NCBI GenBank assembly: GCA_016214225.1
Contig: JACROX010000109.1
Location: forward strand, 1 to 9,221
Reading direction: 5' to 3'
Source: Candidatus Peregrinibacteria bacterium
GTDB lineage: Bacteria; Patescibacteriota; Gracilibacteria; UBA1369; LOWO2-01-FULL-3
Length of the DNA stretch: 9,221 nt
Translations under genes and position numbers: made by a program
Shown: one piece after another, positions 1-4,509 of the stretch
How positions within the stretch are numbered: the stretch's first letter is position 1
How the letters are laid out: every line of letters begins with the position of its first letter
Notes under the pieces: generated by a model
The model's input: the letters and a program-made list of their open reading frames with translations, nothing else
What the model was told of the DNA's origin: nothing
Databases searched by the model: none

Positions 1-119
1 AGATGGAAACACTCAAGGATAACTGGACAATAGTAACAGTCGATAGGTCGACAGCAGTCCAGGAAGAAAATACAATTTTAATCACAGAAAGCGGCAACGA
101 AATACTTACTGAAATATAG
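1..119 (+). CDS. map: Methionine aminopeptidase type I, C-terminal end (partial)
   Basis: Only the last 38 codons are in the window; the first two bases belong to a cut codon and the gene ends with TAG at 117-119. The visible tail carries the family's closing pattern: a 'LKDNWTIVT' strand, then D-R-S and 'QEENTILIT', then 'GNEILT'. In E. coli MetAP the same place reads AQYEHTI, whose Glu (E235) is one of the five dinuclear metal ligands; that Glu is kept here (residue 22 of the visible part), while the following His is Asn. The enzyme removes the initiator Met from nascent proteins in the cytoplasm. Its position just before infA matches the usual spc-operon order (secY-adk-map-infA). Recognition rests on a short segment plus context. 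Confidence 0.9.
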   Translation, partial: METLKDNWTIVTVDRSTAVQEENTILITESGNEILTEI

Positions 120-132
120 TCAAAAAAATCTA

Positions 133-161
133 TTGCATCCATTATACATATAATGTAAAAT
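133..161 (+). promoter_or_regulatory. Candidate sigma70-type promoter upstream of infA
   Basis: TTGCAT (133-138) is followed after 17 bases by TAAAAT (156-161), giving a 3/6 match to TTGACA and a 5/6 match to TATAAT at ideal spacing. A perfect TATAAT at 149-154 also lies here but lacks a -35 at normal distance. The predicted start near 168 would give an infA leader of about 40 bases. This could provide a second transcription start for the infA-rpsI block, separate from upstream spc genes. AT-rich DNA yields chance matches, so confidence is moderate. Confidence 0.45.
140..155. repeat. Perfect 7-bp inverted repeat in the infA promoter spacer
   Basis: CATTATA (140-146), two bases (CA), then TATAATG (149-155) form a perfect dyad. 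It sits between the -35-like and -10-like hexamers of the candidate infA promoter. It could be a protein-binding operator. Alternatively it could be a symmetric pair of -10 elements, because the left arm reads TATAAT on the minus strand and the right arm reads TATAAT on the plus strand. The arms are almost entirely A/T, so chance is a real alternative. Confidence 0.35.
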
Positions 162-194
162 CTTACCGCTTTGCACTAAAAAGGACAATAAAAA

Positions 195-200
195 AAAGGG
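195..200 (+). promoter_or_regulatory. Weak ribosome binding site of infA
   Basis: AAAGGG ends 7 bases before the infA ATG. It is the only start in the window with even a partial Shine-Dalgarno-like purine run at proper spacing; the other starts have none. Confidence 0.4.
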
Positions 201-207
201 CATATAC

Positions 208-438
208 ATGGGCAAAGAGGACACAATCGAAGTAACGGGAGTGGTCATAGAACCGCTACCGAATGCTGTATTCAAAATTAAGATAGAAAACGAGCCCTAT
301 ACCGATATGGTTATAAACGCACACTTATCCGGCAAAATGCGCATGAACTTCATCAAAATATTGCCGGGAGATAAAGTTACAGTACAGTTAAGCACATACG
401 ACTTAACAAAAGGAAGAATAACTTATCGTCAAAAATAA
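208..438 (+). CDS. infA: Translation initiation factor IF-1
   Basis: This is a 76-residue single OB-fold protein that binds the 30S A site and assists IF-2 and IF-3 during initiation. The family pattern is clear throughout: '[11 protein letters not shown]' at the start, '[12 protein letters not shown]', '[20 protein letters not shown]' (residues 38-57) and '[13 protein letters not shown]' at the end. It is slightly longer than the usual about 72 residues. By eye the extra four residues lie in the loop after 'IEN', where E. coli has GHVVT before AHISGKMR and this protein has nine residues (E-P-Y-T-D-M-V-I-N). The start is supported by alignment of the N-terminus (MGKED versus MAKED) and the weak AAAGGG upstream. 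The gene follows map and a possible promoter, and rpmJ begins two bases after its stop. Confidence 0.97.
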   Translation: MGKEDTIEVTGVVIEPLPNAVFKIKIENEPYTDMVINAHLSGKMRMNFIKILPGDKVTVQLSTYDLTKGRITYRQK

Positions 439-440
439 TT

Positions 441-554
441 ATGAAAGTAAGAGCATCTGTTAAGAAAATTTGTCAAAAATGTCAGGTGATTCGCAGAAAA
501 GGAGTAGTGAGAGTAATTTGCAAAACCAAGAAACACAAACAAAGACAAGGATAA
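441..554 (+). CDS. rpmJ: 50S ribosomal protein bL36
   Basis: This 37-residue protein matches bL36 along its length, opening MKVRASVKK and closing KHKQRQG as in E. coli. The zinc-ribbon ligands are all present: C11, C14, C27 and H32, so this is the zinc-binding (C+) form. It is a small, late-assembling large-subunit protein. It begins two bases after the infA stop and has no Shine-Dalgarno sequence, so translation may depend on ribosomes terminating on infA. The order infA-rpmJ-rpsM is standard. Confidence 0.97.
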   Translation: MKVRASVKKICQKCQVIRRKGVVRVICKTKKHKQRQG

Positions 555-571
555 TCAATAAACATTAATAT

Positions 572-946
572 ATGGCACGCATAGCAGGAGTAAACTTACC
601 GAAAGAAAAAAGAATTGAAGCCGCTTTAACGGTAATTTACGGCATAGGAAGACAGTTAAGCTCGAAAATAATCAAGGAATCAAAAATAAATCCCGACACC
701 AAAGTTCAGGATCTTTCCGAAGAAGAAGTCACAATAATCAGAAACATCATAGAAAAATTTCCATTGGAAGGCGATCTTAGAAGAAAAATTGCCATGGACG
801 TCAAACATTTACAAGAAATTGGATGCTACAGAGGTTTTCGGCATAAAAAAGGTCTGCCGGTAAGAGGACAAAGAACAAGATATAATTGCCGCACAAGAAA
901 GGGAAAGAAAAAGACTGTAGCAAATAAAAAAACAGTAACTAAGTAA
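572..946 (+). CDS. rpsM: 30S ribosomal protein uS13
   Basis: This 124-residue small-subunit head protein contacts the P-site tRNA and forms intersubunit bridges. Family signatures are [10 protein letters not shown] at the N-terminus, the helix-hairpin-helix-like '[17 protein letters not shown]' (residues 18-34), and the '[18 protein letters not shown]' block followed by NCRTRKG near the C-terminus. The usual sequence in that last block is NARTRKG; a Cys replaces the Ala. The basic tail ([13 protein letters not shown]) is typical. The start has no Shine-Dalgarno; the 17-base gap after rpmJ contains only A/T-rich sequence (CATTAATAT). The rpsK start follows six bases after its stop. Confidence 0.97.
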   Translation: MARIAGVNLPKEKRIEAALTVIYGIGRQLSSKIIKESKINPDTKVQDLSEEEVTIIRNIIEKFPLEGDLRRKIAMDVKHLQEIGCYRGFRHKKGLPVRGQRTRYNCRTRKGKKKTVANKKTVTK

Positions 947-952
947 AAAACT

Positions 953-1462
953 ATGGCTGAAAAGACAAAATCCAAGGAGAAAGAAGTCAAAAAACCAACC
1001 GAGAAAGCGGCTGAAAAAGAAACGGGGAAAAACGCTGGAAAAACAGCTGAAGAAAATACTGGAAAAGGCAAAACATCAACAAAAACAGCAAAAAAATCCA
1101 AAGCTAAAAGAAGAATTGTTCAGGTTGGAAGAGCTTACATTCAAGCTTCATTCAACAACACAATTGTTACCCTCACGGAACCGAACGGGAACGTAATCAC
1201 GACGAGCAGCGCCGGATCATCAGGATTCAAAGGAGCAAGAAAAGCCACTCCATATGCCGCGCAAGTCGCCGCGGAAAACGCCGCGGAAAAAGCAAAAGTA
1301 TTCGGACTTGAAAAAGTTCACATCTTCGTAAAAGGAGTCGGATCCGGTCGCGAACAAGCCATAAGAGGACTATCTTCAAAAGGAATAGACATTATATCAA
1401 TAAACGATGTAACTCCACTCCCTCACAACGGATGCAGAAAGAAAAAAGGAAGAAGAGTTTAA
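953..1462 (+). CDS. rpsK: 30S ribosomal protein uS11 with long Lys/Ala/Glu-rich N-terminal extension
   Basis: Residues about 53-169 are a complete uS11, the platform protein that binds 16S rRNA near the mRNA exit channel. Markers are [48 protein letters not shown], and the closing [18 protein letters not shown]. In E. coli about 16 residues precede the 'AHIHASFNNT' block; here about 60 do. The extra N-terminal segment is low-complexity and strongly basic (Lys, Ala, Glu, Thr, Gly), likely disordered, and could contact rRNA. The ATG at 953 is six bases after rpsM and is the natural operon start, since no other Met lies between residue 1 and the core. The PHNG motif corresponds to the Asn-Gly site known to form isoaspartate in E. 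coli S11. No Shine-Dalgarno is present. Confidence 0.96.
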   Translation: MAEKTKSKEKEVKKPTEKAAEKETGKNAGKTAEENTGKGKTSTKTAKKSKAKRRIVQVGRAYIQASFNNTIVTLTEPNGNVITTSSAGSSGFKGARKATPYAAQVAAENAAEKAKVFGLEKVHIFVKGVGSGREQAIRGLSSKGIDIISINDVTPLPHNGCRKKKGRRV

Positions 1463-1495
1463 GTTTTACGTAAAAATCATTAATTTTTTATCTCT

Positions 1496-2110
1496 ATGTC
1501 CAGATACACAGGACCTACAACAAGACTTTCAAGAAAACTAGGAGTAATGCTATTCACGAACAGTGAAAGCAAGATTAAGGCTTACAACAAAAAGAAATAC
1601 AAACCCGGCATGCACGGACAAAAACGATTTTCTCAGTTGTCGGAATACGGCAAACACTTGCAAGAGAAACAAAAAGTAAAAGTTCTTTTTGGGATAACCG
1701 AAAAACAATGCCGAAAATATTATGAAATGGCTAACAAATCAAGCGAAATCACAGGTGAAAAATTAATGAAAATCCTGGAACAAAGGCTGGATAACACCAT
1801 TTTCAGAAGCGGCATAGGCGCGACTCGCCCGCAAGCAAGACAAATAGTGGGCCACGGACTTATAAAATTAAACGGTAAAAAAGTTACGATTCCTTCAATC
1901 ATTGTAGAAAAAGGAGATATTTTTGAAGTTTTGGATAAAAAGAAATCGTCAAAACTTTTTGAAGCACTGGAAAAGAGAAAAATAAAAGCTCCAAAATGGC
2001 TCAAGGTAGACCTAAAAAGCCTGAAGGGAGAAGTTGTCACGTTACCGGACAAAGATGACATAGAAAACGTTATTGATAGCCAATTAATCACTGAGTTCTA
2101 CTCGAAATAA
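1496..2110 (+). CDS. rpsD: 30S ribosomal protein uS4
   Basis: This 204-residue primary 16S rRNA-binding protein nucleates assembly of the 30S body. The N-terminus reads MSRYTGPTTRLSRKLG, followed by KPGMHGQKR (residues 36-44) and a helical region. The S4 RNA-binding domain spans about residues 96-150 (EQRLDNTIFRSGIGATRPQA, then HGLIKLNGKKVTIPS). The C-terminus closes with QLITEFYSK, the family's usual end. It lacks the four N-terminal zinc cysteines, so it is the zinc-free form. In E. coli S4 represses the alpha operon; whether that holds here is unknown. The 33-base gap upstream contains small A/T inverted repeats and no Shine-Dalgarno. Confidence 0.97.
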   Translation: MSRYTGPTTRLSRKLGVMLFTNSESKIKAYNKKKYKPGMHGQKRFSQLSEYGKHLQEKQKVKVLFGITEKQCRKYYEMANKSSEITGEKLMKILEQRLDNTIFRSGIGATRPQARQIVGHGLIKLNGKKVTIPSIIVEKGDIFEVLDKKKSSKLFEALEKRKIKAPKWLKVDLKSLKGEVVTLPDKDDIENVIDSQLITEFYSK

Positions 2111-2128
2111 TAATCTAACATCTTAAAA

Positions 2129-3103
2129 ATGCATATAATCCAGGAAGAAATTGGGATCCCAAAAATAAAAACTGAAAACTTAAGCGGAAATCACGCCGTT
2201 TTCATAATGGGCCCACTCCCTACCGGTTACGGTGTAACGCTTGGAAACGCTCTTCGCAGGATTCTTCTATCATCACTGCCAGGAGCCTGTGTTTCAGGAG
2301 TAAAAATTGAAGGTGTAAAACACGAATATTCAACCGTAAAAGGCGTTAAAGAAAGTGTTTTGGACATAACTCTCAATCTGAAACTTCTGGATATCAAAAA
2401 AATGACAAAAGAACCTTCCGTCATAACTCTTGAAACAAGCAAAGGAGGCCAAATATTCGCAAAAGATATAAAATGCCCTTCGGATGTTGAAATTTTAAAT
2501 CCGGACCTATATATCGCGACTTTAGAGAAAGGATCAAAATTAAAAATGGAAATAGTTATAGAGAAAGGAGTTGGCTACAGCCCTGCGACGACAAGACAAA
2601 AAACAGAAACAGATCCATACATGATCTTATTGGACGCGATGTATTCTCCAATCAAAAAAGTTCGCTATGATATCGAAGCGACACGTGTCGGACAAATGAC
2701 AAATCTCGACAAATTAACTCTCGAAATCAAAACAAACGGAGCGATTTCTCCTGAAGACGCGTTAAAATTTTCATCAAACATCCTACAATCCTACTTCGGA
2801 TTCTTCAATATGGACAATGTTATGGTCGAAGAAAAATTCATGTCAGACATCAAATCAATTCTTGAAAAAGAAAAGGAAGAACAAGCAAATAAGCCATCAC
2901 AAGAATCTTATACCCCAATTGAAATTTTAGGATTCTCTCCAAGAACGTTAAACGCGTTAATAAATGGAGGAATAGGGTCAATAGAACAATTATCAAAATG
3001 CACTGAAAGCAAACTTACAAATCTAAGAGGCTTCGGTAAAAAAGCCTTAAATGAAGTTGAGGCGGCGTTAGAGAAAAAAGGACTTTCTCTTGCGGAAGAA
3101 TAA
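2129..3103 (+). CDS. rpoA: DNA-directed RNA polymerase subunit alpha
   Basis: This 324-residue alpha subunit is the dimeric scaffold for RNA polymerase assembly. The N-terminal domain (about 1-238) shows GPLPTGYGVTLGNALRRILLSS (residues 28-49), KHEYSTVKGVKESVLDI and, near its end, DNVMVEEKF. A charged linker (about 240-261, Glu/Lys/Gln/Ser-rich) leads to a complete C-terminal domain (about 262-324) with two helix-hairpin-helix elements. Aligned by eye with E. coli, the UP-element contact residues R265 and N268 are kept (R272, N275), as are G296 and K298 (G303, K305). N294, S299 and K271 appear replaced by Gly, Ala and Ile. The protein therefore probably still binds upstream promoter DNA. It sits between rpsD and rplQ in the usual order; no Shine-Dalgarno precedes it. 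Confidence 0.98.
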   Translation: MHIIQEEIGIPKIKTENLSGNHAVFIMGPLPTGYGVTLGNALRRILLSSLPGACVSGVKIEGVKHEYSTVKGVKESVLDITLNLKLLDIKKMTKEPSVITLETSKGGQIFAKDIKCPSDVEILNPDLYIATLEKGSKLKMEIVIEKGVGYSPATTRQKTETDPYMILLDAMYSPIKKVRYDIEATRVGQMTNLDKLTLEIKTNGAISPEDALKFSSNILQSYFGFFNMDNVMVEEKFMSDIKSILEKEKEEQANKPSQESYTPIEILGFSPRTLNALINGGIGSIEQLSKCTESKLTNLRGFGKKALNEVEAALEKKGLSLAEE

Positions 3104-3144
3104 AAACATCATTAATATAAGCGTCCTTAAAAGAATTTCAAAAA

Positions 3145-3498
3145 ATGAGACACAAAGTTAAAAAAATAAGAGTTGGAATAAACAAAGATCACAGAACATC
3201 TTTAATTAGAAATCTGGCAATGTCTGTAATTATCTATGAAAAGATAAAAACAACATCAGCCAAAGCAAAAGCGGTTCAACCATTTATTGAAAGACTCATC
3301 TCTCTCGCCAAAACAAAAGAAAAAAGAGAAGGAATAAGAGAGATAGAAAAACTTTTACAACACGAAAACAGCTCAAGAAAAATTTTTGAAGTACTCGTGT
3401 CAAAATACAAAGACAGAAATTCAGGCTATACGCGAATAACAAAATTAGGCTACAGAAGCGGCGATAACGCGCCTGTGGTACAACTTGAATTAGTATAA
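3145..3498 (+). CDS. rplQ: 50S ribosomal protein bL17
   Basis: This is a 117-residue large-subunit protein located near the peptide exit tunnel opening. It opens MRHKVKKIRVGINKDHRTSL with the family's HR-x-x-L-x-R-N-L-A block (residues 16-25), then IYEKIKTTSAKAK-AVQPFIERLISLAK, and ends GYTRITKLGYRSGDNAPVVQLELV, the usual C-terminal strand. Length is ordinary. It follows rpoA after 41 A/T-rich bases, a little more than the other gaps here, and is followed four bases after its stop by rplM. No Shine-Dalgarno sequence is present. Confidence 0.97.
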   Translation: MRHKVKKIRVGINKDHRTSLIRNLAMSVIIYEKIKTTSAKAKAVQPFIERLISLAKTKEKREGIREIEKLLQHENSSRKIFEVLVSKYKDRNSGYTRITKLGYRSGDNAPVVQLELV

Positions 3499-3502
3499 AA
3501 AC

Positions 3503-3931
3503 ATGAAAACATATTTACCCAAAAAAAAGGATTTAGTAAAAGCTTGGTATCTAATCAATGCGGAAGGCAAAGTATTGGGCGATGTTTCAACGGTAATAGC
3601 AAACAAGCTTAGAGGCAAAGACAAGCCTATTTTTACGCCCCACATGGATTGCGGCGATTTCATGATAGTAATAAACGCGGACAAGATTCGATTAACAGGG
3701 GAAAAATTGGATAAAAAAATCTATCATAGACATACGGGTTATCCGGGAAAAATAATAGAAACATCAGCAAGAAAGATAATGGAGAAAAAACCTGCGAAAT
3801 TAATAGAAATGGCCGTAAAAGGAATGCTTCCAAAAAACAAACTAAGAAAAGGATTTTTAAAAAAACTGAAAATTTATGCCGGATCCGAACATCCACACAC
3901 GGCACAATCCCCTATTTCAATAGAAATTTAA
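3503..3931 (+). CDS. rplM: 50S ribosomal protein uL13
   Basis: This 142-residue early-assembly large-subunit protein shows WYLINAEGKVLG, FTPHMDCGDFMIVINADKI, the 'YHRHTGYPG' motif (residues 74-82), AVKGMLPKNKLRKG, and LKIYAGSEHPHTAQSP at the C-terminus. Length is normal for bacteria. rplM and rpsI are almost always adjacent, as here (nine bases between them). Placing the pair directly after rplQ is common in Firmicutes and in Candidate Phyla Radiation genomes. The start is set by homology; there is no Shine-Dalgarno. Confidence 0.97.
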   Translation: MKTYLPKKKDLVKAWYLINAEGKVLGDVSTVIANKLRGKDKPIFTPHMDCGDFMIVINADKIRLTGEKLDKKIYHRHTGYPGKIIETSARKIMEKKPAKLIEMAVKGMLPKNKLRKGFLKKLKIYAGSEHPHTAQSPISIEI

Positions 3932-3940
3932 TCAAAAACA

Positions 3941-4414
3941 ATGCCGACAAAAACTAAAAAGCCAACAGAAAAAAAGAAATCAATTAAAAAAGTTGAAGAG
4001 GAACAAATTCAAATAGTAACTCCGGGAGGAAAATATTTTTACGCTAACGGAAAAAGAAAAACTGCGATATCAAGAGTGCGTTTATACAAAGGGAAAGGTG
4101 CAATAACCATAAACAACAAAGCCTCAAAAGAATATTTTGCGTTAAAATCACTCATAAATTCAATCAAATACCCCTTAAAGCTCACGGGTACCGATCAAAA
4201 ATTCGACGTAATAGCAAAAGTTGAAGGAGGAGGAATAAATTCACAAGCGGACGCGATAAGACATGGCATATCAAAATCTTTGGTTGAAGCGGAACCGCTG
4301 CTTCGTCCAACATTAAAAAAAGCCGGACTGTTAACACGCGACTCCAGAGTTAAAGAAAGAAAGAAATTCGGACTGAAACGCGCGAGAAAAGGACCTCAAT
4401 TTAGTAAGAGATAA
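3941..4414 (+). CDS. rpsI: 30S ribosomal protein uS9 with basic N-terminal extension
   Basis: The uS9 core (about residues 32-157) includes YANGKRKTAISRVRLYKGKG, a VEGGGINSQADAIRHGISKSLV segment (residues 94-115), LLTRDSRVKERKKFGLKRARKGPQFSKR at the end. The C-terminal SKR tail reaches the P-site tRNA in known ribosomes and is intact. About 28 extra N-terminal residues, rich in Lys, Thr and Glu, precede the core; most bacterial S9 proteins are near 130 residues and this one is 157. The start at 3941, nine bases after rplM, is the only plausible Met. It is the last gene of the ribosomal block; no clear terminator follows. Confidence 0.96.
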   Translation: MPTKTKKPTEKKKSIKKVEEEQIQIVTPGGKYFYANGKRKTAISRVRLYKGKGAITINNKASKEYFALKSLINSIKYPLKLTGTDQKFDVIAKVEGGGINSQADAIRHGISKSLVEAEPLLRPTLKKAGLLTRDSRVKERKKFGLKRARKGPQFSKR

Positions 4415-4473
4415 AACGAAGCCGTCTCTGAATAAATATAATTACACCTCTTACATTTCCTGCATCTATTGCA

Positions 4474-4493
4474 TTTGAGCCGCTCGCCTCAAA
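4474..4493. repeat. Inverted repeat overlapping the ATPase promoter
   Basis: TTTGAG (4474-4479) and CTCAAA (4488-4493) are perfect inverted arms around an 8-base GC-rich loop. The left arm covers the -35 element and the right arm lies in the -35/-10 spacer of the promoter for the P-type ATPase. This geometry suits a repressor operator. With no U-run afterwards it does not look like an intrinsic terminator. Confidence 0.35.
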
Positions 4494-4503
4494 CTGCTAC
4501 AAT
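4475..4503 (+). promoter_or_regulatory. Extended -10 promoter of the ATPase-trmD cluster, predicted leaderless
   Basis: TTGAGC (4475-4480, 4/6 to consensus) is followed after exactly 17 bases by TACAAT (4498-4503, 5/6), which is preceded by the extended -10 dinucleotide in TGC (4495-4497). Six bases separate the -10 from the ATG at 4510, which places the predicted +1 on the A of the start codon. No Shine-Dalgarno exists, consistent with a leaderless mRNA. Together with the rest of the 95-base gap after rpsI (no other feature seen), it marks the start of a separate transcription unit. Confidence 0.6.
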
Positions 4504-4509
4504 TGACGC

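Noticed and set aside
133..154. TTGCAT with the perfect TATAAT at 149-154 as the infA promoter
   Set aside because: The spacing is only 10 bases; the TAAAAT at 156-161 with 17 bases fits better.
826..1101. Open frame on the minus strand opposite the end of rpsM and start of rpsK
   Set aside because: It is the complement of Lys-rich coding sequence, giving a Phe/Val/Ser-rich translation with no family resemblance. The same holds for the other antisense frames over rpsD, rpoA and the ATPases.
1269..1292. Direct repeat of CGCCGCGGAAAA within rpsK
   Set aside because: It encodes the conserved Ala/Glu-rich helix of S11 and is explained by the protein sequence.
4415..4474. Intrinsic terminator after rpsI
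   Set aside because: I found no GC stem followed by a T-run. The dyad at 4474-4493 has no T-run and lies in the next promoter.
4469..4503. TTGCAT at 4469-4474 as the -35 of the ATPase promoter
   Set aside because: It would leave a 23-base spacer; TTGAGC at 4475-4480 gives the ideal 17.
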